64,000 bases of DNA, from positions 62,001-126,000 of the forward strand of contig NZ_QAXS01000003.1 in NCBI RefSeq assembly GCF_003053565.1, given 5' to 3'. The stretch comes from Halanaerobium saccharolyticum. GTDB lineage: Bacteria > Bacillota > Halanaerobiia > Halanaerobiales > Halanaerobiaceae. The position numbers and the translations under genes are program-made. Of the stretch, positions 32,828 to 41,275 are shown piece by piece. A model generated the notes under the pieces. The model searched no databases, was not told the origin of the DNA, and was given only the letters and a program-made list of their open reading frames with translations. Each line of letters opens with the position of its first letter. Position 1 is the stretch's first letter.

Positions 32828-34303
32828 CTACAGCTCTGCTAATAAACCTGTCTTGTGATTAAATTCTTCTATCAATTTATCTATTTCTTCTGCCTGAGAA
32901 TGGATTCCGCCCCAGTAATTTTCATAGTCATACCACTGAGCATTTAATTCTTCCGAATCTCTGCCCTGCTGCTCAATCCAGGTATAATATTTAAGGTTGT
33001 GGACACGGCGGCGTTCTTCCAGCCCCATCTCCAGAGTATACTCGGTATCAATACCGCGTAAATAACGGTGATAATCTTTAATCGCGTCTTCTCTGGTGTA
33101 TTCTCCTCTTTCTTCTCTCATTTCTTCCAGGCGAGAAGTATATAATTCTAAAGAATCAGTTAAAACAGTCATCAGCATCTGATTTTGATCCAGCTCATAA
33201 TATTTAGCCATCTTAATAGTTCCAACCAGGTTGGCAATTCCTGAAATTCCTAATAGTTCAAGCTTTTCTACAAAATCTTTTGCTATTCCCTGCTCAACTA
33301 AATACTCTCTTCCTGCTTCTTCGTTAAATAAGCGCAGCAGTGACATTGTTCGCTCATCATCTATGGCAACTGCCATATCAGTATTTTTTACATTATGAAT
33401 CCAGGGAATATGCTTGTCGCCAATACCCTCAATTCTGTGGGCACCAAAACCATTACTTAAAATTGTTGGACACTGCAGTGCTTCCCCGACAGCAATTTTG
33501 CTCTGTGGGAACTGATCTTTAAGATGGTCGCCAGCTCCTAAAGTTCCAGCTGAACCTGAAGTAGCAAAGAAGCCAAAGTAATTATCGTCTTCTCTCATCT
33601 CACTTCTGATTACTTCTTCCATCGCAGAACCGGTAACCTCATAGTGCCAGAGGTGGTTGCCAAATTCTTCAAACTGATTAAAAACTGTGATATTATCTCT
33701 GGTTTCCCTGAGCTCCCAGACCTTATCAAAAATTTCTTTAACATTACTTTCAGTACCTGGAGTAGGAATAACCTCACCTGCAACTTTCTGCAGCCATTCA
33801 AAACGCTCCTTACTCATTCCCTCCGGTAAAATGGCAATAGAATCACAGGCTAGAAGTTGGGAGTTATACGCTCCACCACGGCAGTAATTACCGGTTGAAG
33901 GCCAGACTGCATGGCTGGATGTTGGATCAAACTGACCGGTTACCAGCTGAGGGGCCAGACAGCCATAAGTAGCTCCTACCTTGTGGGCTCCCGTTGGGAA
34001 CCATTTACCAACAATTGCAAAAATCCTGGCGTCAACACCTGTTAATTCTGAAGGAAACTCAATATAATTTACCCCGTCATAGAGTCCCCCATCTTTTTTC
34101 GGCTCATTTTTCCAGCTGATGCGGAATAAATTATAACTATTCACATCCCAGAGGCCAATATCTTTTAGCTTTTCTTTGATCTTATCCGGAATTAATTCTG
34201 GATTTTTCATCTGCTTAAAAGTTGGCAGAATTATGTTCTTTTCTCTGGCTCTTTCAACCGCTTTTTCTAATTGTTTTTCATCGACTTCTAAATTAATCAT
34301 CAT
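32828..34303 (-). CDS. Fold-type-II PLP-dependent enzyme, function unknown
   Basis: A 491-residue protein of the PALP (tryptophan synthase beta) superfamily. The likely PLP lysine is in FPTGAHKVGATYG (about 103-115), the substrate loop is PSTGNYCRGGAYNS, and a glycine-rich phosphate cup follows as TSGSAGTLGAGD. It has an N-terminal extension and a charged C-terminal tail not found in cysteine synthase. Candidates are an amino-acid lyase or thiolase-like beta enzyme; no small OrtA-like partner is present. Second ATG at 34300 gives better ribosome spacing than 34303. It is the first gene of the ygeY-ygeW unit and follows two terminators. Confidence 0.75.
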   Translation of the reverse strand: MMINLEVDEKQLEKAVERAREKNIILPTFKQMKNPELIPDKIKEKLKDIGLWDVNSYNLFRISWKNEPKKDGGLYDGVNYIEFPSELTGVDARIFAIVGKWFPTGAHKVGATYGCLAPQLVTGQFDPTSSHAVWPSTGNYCRGGAYNSQLLACDSIAILPEGMSKERFEWLQKVAGEVIPTPGTESNVKEIFDKVWELRETRDNITVFNQFEEFGNHLWHYEVTGSAMEEVIRSEMREDDNYFGFFATSGSAGTLGAGDHLKDQFPQSKIAVGEALQCPTILSNGFGAHRIEGIGDKHIPWIHNVKNTDMAVAIDDERTMSLLRLFNEEAGREYLVEQGIAKDFVEKLELLGISGIANLVGTIKMAKYYELDQNQMLMTVLTDSLELYTSRLEEMREERGEYTREDAIKDYHRYLRGIDTEYTLEMGLEERRRVHNLKYYTWIEQQGRDSEELNAQWYDYENYWGGIHSQAEEIDKLIEEFNHKTGLLAEL

Positions 34304-34348
34304 TATCCTCCCTCTTTAAATTAAGAGTATTTAGAAAATTATTTGTTT

Positions 34349-34389
34349 AAAAAAATTAAATCTCACTTTATATATTCAATGAGATTTAA
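34349..34389 (-). terminator. Intrinsic terminator with T7 run
   Basis: On the minus strand TTAAATCTCA pairs with TGAGATTTAA across a 14-base loop and is followed by TTTTTTT. It is the second of two terminators behind the OsmC gene and lies only 46 bases before the PLP-enzyme start, so it could also act as an attenuator for that gene. Confidence 0.65.
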
Positions 34390-34426
34390 ATTAATCCTGC
34401 AATAATTTGTAGATAAAATAAAAAAA

Positions 34427-34446
34427 ATACCCGGATATCCGGGTAT
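34427..34446 (-). terminator. Intrinsic terminator behind the OsmC gene
   Basis: A perfect 20-base palindrome, ATACCCGGATATCCGGGTAT, is followed on the minus strand by an eight-T run. It ends the OsmC transcript. Confidence 0.85.
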
Positions 34447-34526
34447 TCAATAATTTCAATCATTTTTCTGTAATATATTTACTTAAAATTATTAATTCTT
34501 CTTCATTTAACATATATTAACATAAT

Positions 34527-34940
34527 CTAATCTGTAGACTCAATTTCATAACTTGAAGTGATTTCTGCATTTAAAGAGTTGCTGGCCGAGCAGTATTTTT
34601 TTTCCGAAAGATTAATTGCTCTTTCCACCCTGCGTTCATCTAATTTTTTCCCTTTAAACTTATATTTAATATGAATTTTAGTAAATCGCCTCGGAGGTTC
34701 TTCTGCCCTTTCAGCATCAACCTCCATTGCAAAGTCTTCTAATTCAGTTTTCATCTTTTTAAGTATCAAAACAACATCAATTCCAGTACAGCCAGCCAGT
34801 CCACTGAGCAGTAATTCCATTGGGCGAGGCCCCTTATTATGCCCTCCACTTTCTGCTGCTGCATCAACTGTTAATTCATGACCTGATGGCAGTTGATTTT
34901 TAAATTCCATTTCTCCCTGCCAGTCTACATTAATTTTCAT
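34527..34940 (-). CDS. OsmC/Ohr-family protein
   Basis: A 137-residue protein of the OsmC-like family. The two redox cysteines are seen in LAGCTGID (about 49-56) and KKYCSASNSL (about 113-122), and the GPRPMELLLSGL stretch before the first is diagnostic. Members reduce organic hydroperoxides or act as thiol-dependent modifiers; this YhfA-like branch is less well defined. ATG start with AGGAGG upstream. Its own terminator pair follows. Together with the flavoprotein and the DUF134 gene upstream it suggests a redox/thiol-response neighbourhood. Confidence 0.9.
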   Translation of the reverse strand: MKINVDWQGEMEFKNQLPSGHELTVDAAAESGGHNKGPRPMELLLSGLAGCTGIDVVLILKKMKTELEDFAMEVDAERAEEPPRRFTKIHIKYKFKGKKLDERRVERAINLSEKKYCSASNSLNAEITSSYEIESTD

Positions 34941-35049
34941 AATCGAATTAATCCTCCTTTTTGTGCACTCAACTTCTCCTTAGAGCAATTTACTCAATTA
35001 AATTTATAATCTCTTGATTATTAAAACAAGCACTAATAGATTCAGGATT

Positions 35050-35457
35050 TTAAGCCTCCTGATCCTCATCACATTCCGGGCACTTCTCTTTAGACATATT
35101 TTTCCCGTGCTGATGAGTTCTACCTCTTCTCATTTTTTTGCCGCATTCCGGACAGTGGCCCGGTCTCACCAGACGATAATCTCCCCCAGCAAATTTAATT
35201 GCCTTACCACAGGTTAAAGCCTCAGCAGCCTTTTTTCTGGCTGAAGTTAATACCCGCTGAAAAGTTGGGCGAGAAACATTCATCAGTTCTGCTGCTTCTG
35301 CCTGAGTTAAACCTTTAACATCTTTTAGGCGCAGGGCTTCCACTTCTTCCATAGTCATCTCTACTATTTCCAGCTGATGTCCGGGGACTCCCGCTGGTTT
35401 AAAAAATTTTATTTCAGGTAATTTTTCAATTATCCGATCTTTGGTTGGACGGGCCAT
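35050..35457 (-). CDS. DUF134 helix-turn-helix protein with zinc ribbon
   Basis: A 135-residue DUF134 protein. The N-terminal part holds a sigma-70-region-4-like helix-turn-helix (EEVEALRLKDVKGLTQAEAA and the VSRPTFQRVL recognition helix). The C-terminus has a CPECGKK...CPECDE zinc-ribbon pattern with a His-rich linker (RTHQHGKNM). It is a likely small DNA-binding regulator, often next to iron-sulfur or NifX-type genes. ATG start behind AGGAGTG. Target genes unknown; the neighbouring redox genes are candidates. Confidence 0.88.
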   Translation of the reverse strand: MARPTKDRIIEKLPEIKFFKPAGVPGHQLEIVEMTMEEVEALRLKDVKGLTQAEAAELMNVSRPTFQRVLTSARKKAAEALTCGKAIKFAGGDYRLVRPGHCPECGKKMRRGRTHQHGKNMSKEKCPECDEDQEA

Positions 35458-35545
35458 ACTTTTTCACTCCTGTTACATTTATTTAAAGTTTAGTAAAATA
35501 CTCTATTATATTTATTATAACAGATTGGTGAACAAAGAACAAAAG

Positions 35546-36892
35546 TTATATCTTCTTTTCTGCAACCATTCCCAGTATTGCTACTGCATCTTTAGGACCG
35601 GAATAAGGAGGAGCATAGGCAAGATCAACCTGAAACAGTTCTCCTGCAGTCATTCTATTGTAAATTGCTGTAGCCAGCACATCAATTCTTTTATCAGAAC
35701 CTTCACCGCCGATTACCTCTGCTCCAACAATAACTCCATTTTCTCTATCAAAAATTCCTCGCAGATGAATTGGAGCAGTACCCGGATAATAGCTTGCATG
35801 ATTATGAGCTTTAATTTTGACAGCCACAGCATCGATTTCTTCTTTTTCTGCCTCCTCCAGATCCAAACCAGTTTTTGCCACTGTCAGGTCGAATATTTTT
35901 GTAATTCCTGTTTTTAAAATACCATAATGTTTATAATCTCCACCGGCTGCATTTTCGCCAGCTGTTCTTCCCTGCTTATTTGCAGTAGAACCAAGAGGAA
36001 CCCAGACATCTTTATTGGTCAGCAGATCAGTTGATTCCGCACAGTCACCTGCAGCATAAATATCTTTAAGATTTGTTTCTAATCTCTCATTAACTTTAAT
36101 AGCTCCTGTTTTACCGATTTCAACTCCAGCTTTTTCTGCCAGCTCTGAATTGGCCTTAACTCCAATCGAAAGTAAGACAAGATCAGTTTCAATTTTTTTG
36201 CCAGAAGCAGTTACAACTTTCTCTACCCTGTCTTCACCCTCAAAATGATCCACTCCATCATCTAAAATCAGTTCAACTTCCTTTTCCTTTAAATGTTCTG
36301 CTACAATCTCGGCCATTTCTTTACTATAAGGAGGCAGCACCTGATCTTCCAGTTCAACAATTGTAACATCCATCCCCAGCTCCCTAAAAGATTCTGCCAT
36401 CTCAAGACCAATCAGGCCGGCACCAATAATTACAACCTTTTGAGTTTCTTTTCGACTTAAAGCCACTTTTATCTGGTCGGCACTCTCAACAGAGCGAAGA
36501 GTAAAAATATTTTCCAGATCCAGACCTTCAAATGGGGGTTTAATTGGAGAAGCACCGGTAGCAATAATTAATTTATCATATTTATACTCACCCGTTTCTC
36601 CTGTGTTTAAATTCTTATATTTTAATTTTTTGCCATCTGTTTCAATTTGAGTAACCTCGTGTTGGAGCCTAACTTCGACATTATATTTTTCCTTAAAATC
36701 TTCCACTGTATTCATTACTATTTCAGAACGGGAAGGTGTTACGCCAGAGATATAATAGGGAAGTCCACAGCCAGCATAAGAAATATCCGTTCCCTTTTCA
36801 AAAACTACAATTTCTGCTTCTTTATCTGTTCTCCTTGCTTTAGCTGCAGCACTTGTACCTGCTGCAACAGCACCAATAACAGCTATTTTCAT
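35546..36892 (-). CDS. CoA-disulfide-reductase/NADH-oxidase-type flavoprotein
   Basis: A 448-residue FAD/NAD(P)H disulfide reductase. The FAD-binding GAVAAGTSAAAKARR is at the N-terminus, the redox Cys in SYAGCGLPYYISG (about 38-50), the NADH loop in VIIGAGLIGLEMAE (about 152-165) and the second FAD contact in DIYAAGDCAE (about 273-282). One active Cys with this SYxxCGLPY pattern marks CoADR/NOX/NPSR enzymes. It reduces CoA disulfide, polysulfide or oxygen. No C-terminal rhodanese domain. ATG start behind AGGAGG. Confidence 0.9.
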   Translation of the reverse strand: MKIAVIGAVAAGTSAAAKARRTDKEAEIVVFEKGTDISYAGCGLPYYISGVTPSRSEIVMNTVEDFKEKYNVEVRLQHEVTQIETDGKKLKYKNLNTGETGEYKYDKLIIATGASPIKPPFEGLDLENIFTLRSVESADQIKVALSRKETQKVVIIGAGLIGLEMAESFRELGMDVTIVELEDQVLPPYSKEMAEIVAEHLKEKEVELILDDGVDHFEGEDRVEKVVTASGKKIETDLVLLSIGVKANSELAEKAGVEIGKTGAIKVNERLETNLKDIYAAGDCAESTDLLTNKDVWVPLGSTANKQGRTAGENAAGGDYKHYGILKTGITKIFDLTVAKTGLDLEEAEKEEIDAVAVKIKAHNHASYYPGTAPIHLRGIFDRENGVIVGAEVIGGEGSDKRIDVLATAIYNRMTAGELFQVDLAYAPPYSGPKDAVAILGMVAEKKI

Positions 36893-36999
36893 CTTAAATT
36901 CCTCCTGTTAAAAATTTATTATAATTCAGTAAAGCATTTACTTAATTTAATCAATGTCTTCAGCCAGAAAAATACTTAACTGTCTGGAATAAATGTTTT

Positions 37000-38274
37000 T
37001 CAAATTTCACAGGCATTTTTCTCAACAACCTTAAATAGTGTATTATTAACTGTATTTTCTGAAGGTCTTGAAATAGCAGCCAGGTTTTCAAATGTTTTAC
37101 TTAAAGAACAGTTAATAAATCCTGAAGGAAGATGACAGTTCAGATCCTGCATAATCAAATCAAAATGCCTCAATGCAAGTTCAGCTGCTGTAAGCGACTT
37201 TAAAGCACAGCTCCCCTTGGCTCCATCACAGTAAACTCCACTTGTATCACTGATTAAATTATTGATCGCCTCTTCTATTTTATCTTCTTTACCGGCCAGA
37301 TAAAGTAAAGCTGCCAACACTCCCGGTGCTGCAGCATAAAAAAGCCCACAGAGTGCAGAAAGACGCCCCAGGTAAATTTTGGCATAATGACCAACCAGAT
37401 GAGCAATCATTGTTGCCTTAAAAATTTCTTTATCTGAGATATTAAAATAATGTCGGGCACTGTGATAGGTAACCAGCGAAATAAAAATGCCCTGGTTACC
37501 ACTACCTGAAGATGCCAGGGCTGGAGAAGCTGCTCCGGCCATTCTGGCTCCTGTACCATCAGCAGCTTTAGCTGCAATTTCATTTAGCTCATTAAAATCA
37601 GTTCGTTTTCTATATTTAACCCCAACTTCCGAACCAACTCCCTCTCTACCAGCTCGGGCGATTACCGAGTTTAGTTTCAAGCCATCTTTTAATAACTGAA
37701 GCTGCCTATCTGAAAATTCTTTTTCTACTAGCTCAATTAACTGATAAATATTCATCGTCTTTAATTGAGCATTAAGATTTTTTAACTGCTGGTCAGCAGA
37801 AATTTTACTCTGATTTTGATAAACTATTTTACCATCAACTGTAATCTTTTTTAAATCATCATGACTGCCTTTAATCAGAGAGCAAACCTGATTATCAGCT
37901 TCAATAATTGCTTCCACATAAACGGGCATCTTTTCTTCCAGAACCTCAAATTCTACTCGCTCAATAATCCCCAGGGCCTGATCCAGTTTATCTTCTAGAT
38001 CAGCTAATATTGTCAGTTTTCTTGCTAAGGGTTTATCGGCAAAATAACCTAAAGCGGCTGCTGTTTTATTTCCATAATACTTATTAATCCCCGGCAGGCC
38101 GGTTGACATACCATTTTTATAAACAAAACCATCAATCTTAATCTTGATTTTCTTTAGCTCACCCCGACTGTGTTCGGCTGCAGCAGCCACTGCAAAAGCC
38201 ACCGCTCCCGGTTCAGTACATCCCTGAGCTAGAACAAGCTCTTTTTCTGCAAAAAGGTCCAGCAGTTCTGACAT
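37000..38274 (-). CDS. UPF0597/CyuA-type L-cysteine desulfidase
   Basis: A 424-residue protein of the UPF0597 (YhaM/CyuA, serine-dehydratase-alpha-like) family. Marks are VLAQGCTEPGAVAFA (about 14-28), TGLPGINKYYGNK, TGARMAGAASPALASSGSGNQG (cut by a short loop) and GAKGSCALKSL, whose cysteines can bind an oxygen-sensitive [4Fe-4S] cluster. It converts L-cysteine to pyruvate, ammonia and sulfide in characterised members. ATG start behind GAGGTGATCA. It is followed downstream by the disulfide reductase, which fits sulfur handling. The 330 bases upstream (38275-38606) hold nothing but the tRNA promoter on the other strand. Confidence 0.9.
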   Translation of the reverse strand: MSELLDLFAEKELVLAQGCTEPGAVAFAVAAAAEHSRGELKKIKIKIDGFVYKNGMSTGLPGINKYYGNKTAAALGYFADKPLARKLTILADLEDKLDQALGIIERVEFEVLEEKMPVYVEAIIEADNQVCSLIKGSHDDLKKITVDGKIVYQNQSKISADQQLKNLNAQLKTMNIYQLIELVEKEFSDRQLQLLKDGLKLNSVIARAGREGVGSEVGVKYRKRTDFNELNEIAAKAADGTGARMAGAASPALASSGSGNQGIFISLVTYHSARHYFNISDKEIFKATMIAHLVGHYAKIYLGRLSALCGLFYAAAPGVLAALLYLAGKEDKIEEAINNLISDTSGVYCDGAKGSCALKSLTAAELALRHFDLIMQDLNCHLPSGFINCSLSKTFENLAAISRPSENTVNNTLFKVVEKNACEI

Positions 38275-38543
38275 TTGATCACCTCAGCTTAATATTTTCT
38301 TTAAAACTAACCAGTAATAATAATCTCTTTAAATTTATAAACAGAGCATTTCCTTTATAAAGAATAATTCCTACTCTTAACTATACTATTCTAGATTTAA
38401 CTGCTACTTCCTTGTCATAAAATTAATTATTATGAACAAATGTCAAAAAGATTAATTGTTTCAAGGAAAAACAGGCCCAAAACACTGACAGAACAGTAAG
38501 GAATAGAGAGAAAATTTTAAATTATATTTCTTCAGCAAAATTC

Positions 38544-38572
38544 TTGACGCCAGTTAGTTCTTATGCTATTAT
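38544..38572 (+). promoter_or_regulatory. Near-consensus sigma-A promoter of tRNA-Glu
   Basis: TTGACG (38544-38549), a 17-base spacer and TATTAT (38567-38572), ending 34 bases before the tRNA. Confidence 0.8.
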
Positions 38573-38606
38573 ATTTATTGCAGTCAACAAAATTATATAA
38601 AAATTT

Positions 38607-38682
38607 GCCCTCATCGTCTAGGGGTCCAGGACACCAGGTTTTCATCCTGGCGGCAGGGGTTCGAATCCCCTTGAGGGTACCA
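38607..38682 (+). tRNA. tRNA-Glu (anticodon UUC)
   Basis: Full cloverleaf with encoded CCA. The acceptor stem GCCCTCA pairs with TGAGGGT (G1-U72 wobble, as in many bacterial tRNA-Glu), the D arm starts GTCTAG, the anticodon stem CCAGG/CCTGG encloses TTTTCAT (anticodon TTC), and the T stem AGGGG/CCCCT encloses TTCGAAT. It has its own promoter and terminator. Confidence 0.97.
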
Positions 38683-38692
38683 TTTTGAATCT

Positions 38693-38718
38693 AAGACAGC
38701 CAATTGGCTGTCTTTTTT
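38693..38718 (+). terminator. tRNA terminator
   Basis: AAGACAGCC/GGCTGTCTT hairpin with AATT loop followed by T6, 10 bases behind the tRNA. Confidence 0.92.
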
Positions 38719-38782
38719 GTTTATGCTCGTTTATGTTTGTTTATGTACACGCACCGTGAACCTGTCAGTTTTTGTCGATTAG

Positions 38783-38811
38783 CTGACAGTAGAAAAATTC
38801 TATGTTATAAT
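38783..38811 (+). promoter_or_regulatory. Sigma-A promoter of the acetamidase gene
   Basis: CTGACA (38783-38788), a 17-base spacer and consensus TATAAT (38806-38811). The -35 overlaps the right arm of a CTGTCAG/CTGACAG hairpin (38762-38789), which could be an operator. Confidence 0.75.
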
Positions 38812-38866
38812 TTATAATAAATATTCTCAATTTTAAATATATTTAATTAAAATCTGGAGGGATAGA

Positions 38867-39766
38867 ATGAAAATATCAGCCGACAAGCATATCTATTCAA
38901 TGTCTGCCCACAATAAGGAGGCTGCCAGCTGTCAGCCAGGTGAAACAGTAATTTTTGAGACACAGGACTGTTTTAGTAATCAGATTCAAAGTGAGGAAGT
39001 ACTTTTTGAGTCGACAGACTGGGAGACAATTAATCCAGCAACTGGACCTCTAAAAATTGAAGGTGCTGAACCTGGAGACACACTGAAAATAGAAATCAAA
39101 AAAATCAAAGTAAAGGATCAGGGAGTTATGATTACCTCTCCGGAAATGGGATTTCTGGAAGAATTTATTACTGATTCGGAGACTAAAATTATTCCTATCG
39201 AAAATAATAAGGCTATTTTTAACGAAAAAATTAATATTGATCTCGATCCAATGATTGGAGTAATTGGTACTTCACCTGGCAAAGACGAGAAAGCTGTTCC
39301 CTGTGGTACACCAGCCTCCCATGGAGGAAATATGGACACCAAAGTAATTAAGGAAAATGCAATTCTTTATCTTCCGGTTAGAGTTCCTGGAGCAATGCTG
39401 GCAATAGGAGATCTGCATGCAGCCATGGGTGATGGCGAAGTTGTTGTAACAGGTATTGAAATTGCTGGTGAAGTTACTGTCAAAGTTGATCTAATAAAAA
39501 ATAAGGAATTAAGTGATCCAATAGTTGAAACTGAACCAGCTTTTTATACTATTGCTTCGGGTACAGATCTGGATGCCGCTGCCAAAAAAGCGAGCAACAA
39601 TATGTTTCAATTTTTGAACGAAAGACTTCCACTGAGTAATAATGAGCTTGCAATGCTGATGAGTATTATTTGTGATCTCCAGATTAGTCAGGTTGTTGAT
39701 CCTCAAAAAACTGCCCGCATGAGAGTAGAAAAAAGGGTGTTAGAAAAATATGGTTTAAAGTATTAA
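38867..39766 (+). CDS. Acetamidase/formamidase
   Basis: A 299-residue FmdA/AmdA-family amidase. Seen marks are DCFSNQI near residue 35, INPATGPLKIEGAEPGD (about 55-71), PCGTPASHGGNMDT (about 144-157) and LAIGDLHAAMGDGEV (about 176-190). It hydrolyses short-chain amides such as formamide or acetamide to the acid and ammonia. Formamide-type products are conceivable from purine degradation, but the gene is a separate transcription unit with its own promoter and a terminator. ATG start behind GGAGGG. Confidence 0.92.
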   Translation: MKISADKHIYSMSAHNKEAASCQPGETVIFETQDCFSNQIQSEEVLFESTDWETINPATGPLKIEGAEPGDTLKIEIKKIKVKDQGVMITSPEMGFLEEFITDSETKIIPIENNKAIFNEKINIDLDPMIGVIGTSPGKDEKAVPCGTPASHGGNMDTKVIKENAILYLPVRVPGAMLAIGDLHAAMGDGEVVVTGIEIAGEVTVKVDLIKNKELSDPIVETEPAFYTIASGTDLDAAAKKASNNMFQFLNERLPLSNNELAMLMSIICDLQISQVVDPQKTARMRVEKRVLEKYGLKY

Positions 39767-39791
39767 TTACAATTTTTATAATTTAAACAAT

Positions 39792-39819
39792 GGCTGGCTT
39801 TTTTAGGTCAGCCTTTATT
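39792..39819 (+). terminator. Probable intrinsic terminator behind acetamidase
   Basis: GGCTGGC faces GTCAGCC across a T-rich loop, followed by TTTATTATT. Modest stem, no better candidate in the gap. Confidence 0.5.
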
Positions 39820-39855
39820 ATTGCCGAAAAGCTAGCAAGCTCAAATTTCAGCTAT

Positions 39856-39884
39856 TTGTCATTATTTTTTAGTTCTGATATAAT
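39856..39884 (+). promoter_or_regulatory. Sigma-A promoter of the first waaA
   Basis: TTGTCA (39856-39861), a 17-base spacer and consensus TATAAT (39879-39884), 34 bases before the start codon. Confidence 0.78.
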
Positions 39885-39917
39885 TCAGATAGCATTTAAT
39901 TTTAAGGGGTTTTAATC

Positions 39918-41225
39918 ATGTACATAATCTATAATTTATTACTTGTTTTAATTTTCATAATCTATTCTCCTATCTTAATCTATAAAGAGCTTACTAATAC
40001 AAACAAAAAAAATACCAAAGAACTTTTTGGCTTTTATGCAAATAAAATAAAAAGTCTAGCCACCAATAATAAAGTCATCTGGATTCACGCAGTTTCTGTC
40101 GGGGAAACTGTGGCCGCCAGTCCTGTTGTAAAAGAACTAAAAAAAGAACTACCCGAATACAAATTAATTTTTTCTACTACCACTTATACCGGCCAGAATA
40201 TGGCCCACAAAATCATTGAGGATGCTGATGCTATAGTCTATTTTCCCTTTGATCTACCGTTTGCTGTTAATAAGGCTTTAAATATAATTAATCCTGATCT
40301 GATTATGATTATTGAAACTGAACTCTGGCCAAACTTTATCAAGATTGCAAACAAGCGAGGGCATAAAATAATCTATGCCAATGGTAGAATAAGTGATAGT
40401 AGTTACAAAAAATATAATTATTTAGGCTCAATTATGCCGGATATGCTTAATAATATTGACTGTCTGGCCATGCAGTCTGAACAGGATAAAAATAGAGTTA
40501 TAGAACTTGGAGCTAATGAAAAAAAAGTTTTTAACCTGGGAAATACAAAATTTGATCAGAATTATTCTCTAATTTCTGAAAACAAAAAAGAAAAATATCG
40601 AAAATTGTTTAAAATAAATAAAGATAATTTAGTTTTTGTTGCTGGTAGTACTCATCCTGATGAAGAAAAACATTTAATCCAGATTTATCAGGAGCTAAAA
40701 AAGGAATTTCCTAATTTATATTTTATTGTTGCTCCCCGTGATATTGAAAGAGCAGCTGAAATCAATGAAATTTTTAAAACAAATAATATTGATGCTGTAA
40801 AAAAAACAGAGCTTAAGAATAACAATTCTAAAAAAATTGAAGCTCTTATTTTAAATACTATCGGGGAACTGGCACAAATATACAGTATTGCTGATCTAGT
40901 TTTTGTAGGAGGCAGTATGATGGGAAAAGGGGGGCATAATGTACTGGAGCCTGCCGCCCAGGGAAAACTGGTGTTTTTCGGTCCGGATATGTCTAATTTT
41001 AAAGACAGCAGAGATCTTTTAATTAAAAATGATGCCGGAATACAGGTAAATACCTGGCAGAGTTTAAAAAAAGAACTTAACTATTATTTAAATAATAAAA
41101 ACAATTTAAAGAACAGGGGAGAAAAAGCCAGAAAAGTAATTCTAAATAATAGAGGTGCTTCTAAAAGAATTCTTAACCATACTTTAAAAATAATCAAACA
41201 GAAAAGCTGTCAGCATCAAGACTGA
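39918..41225 (+). CDS. waaA: 3-deoxy-D-manno-octulosonic acid (Kdo) transferase, copy 1
   Basis: A 435-residue GT30 enzyme with an N-terminal membrane segment (about 1-20). Family motifs are HAVSVGETVAASPVV (about 57-71), FSTTTYTGQNMA, ETELWPNFI, NGRISDSSY, AGSTHPDEE and GGSMMGKGGHNVLEPA. It transfers Kdo from CMP-Kdo to lipid IVA on the cytoplasmic face of the inner membrane. The gene stands alone with its own promoter, away from the glycan cluster that holds a second copy (62072-63391). ATG start behind AAGGGG. A TTG-free, AT-rich coding style like the glycan cluster suggests a related history. Confidence 0.93.
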   Translation: MYIIYNLLLVLIFIIYSPILIYKELTNTNKKNTKELFGFYANKIKSLATNNKVIWIHAVSVGETVAASPVVKELKKELPEYKLIFSTTTYTGQNMAHKIIEDADAIVYFPFDLPFAVNKALNIINPDLIMIIETELWPNFIKIANKRGHKIIYANGRISDSSYKKYNYLGSIMPDMLNNIDCLAMQSEQDKNRVIELGANEKKVFNLGNTKFDQNYSLISENKKEKYRKLFKINKDNLVFVAGSTHPDEEKHLIQIYQELKKEFPNLYFIVAPRDIERAAEINEIFKTNNIDAVKKTELKNNNSKKIEALILNTIGELAQIYSIADLVFVGGSMMGKGGHNVLEPAAQGKLVFFGPDMSNFKDSRDLLIKNDAGIQVNTWQSLKKELNYYLNNKNNLKNRGEKARKVILNNRGASKRILNHTLKIIKQKSCQHQD

Positions 41226-41231
41226 CAGCTT
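41204..41231. terminator. Hairpin between convergent waaA and PepSY genes
   Basis: AAGCTGTCAG pairs perfectly with CTGACAGCTT over an 8-base loop and spans the waaA stop codon. On the minus strand it is followed by TTTTCTGTTTG, so it probably ends the PepSY transcript as well. Confidence 0.6.
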
Positions 41232-41275
41232 ATAAGTTATATATTAGCTATTTTCAAAAATAACTTTTTTCTACA

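Noticed and set aside
35441-35917. A 158-codon plus-strand frame opposite the flavoprotein and DUF134 genes
   Set aside because: Crosses two genes in antisense, rich in Ser/Cys/Phe as expected for a shadow, no start signals.
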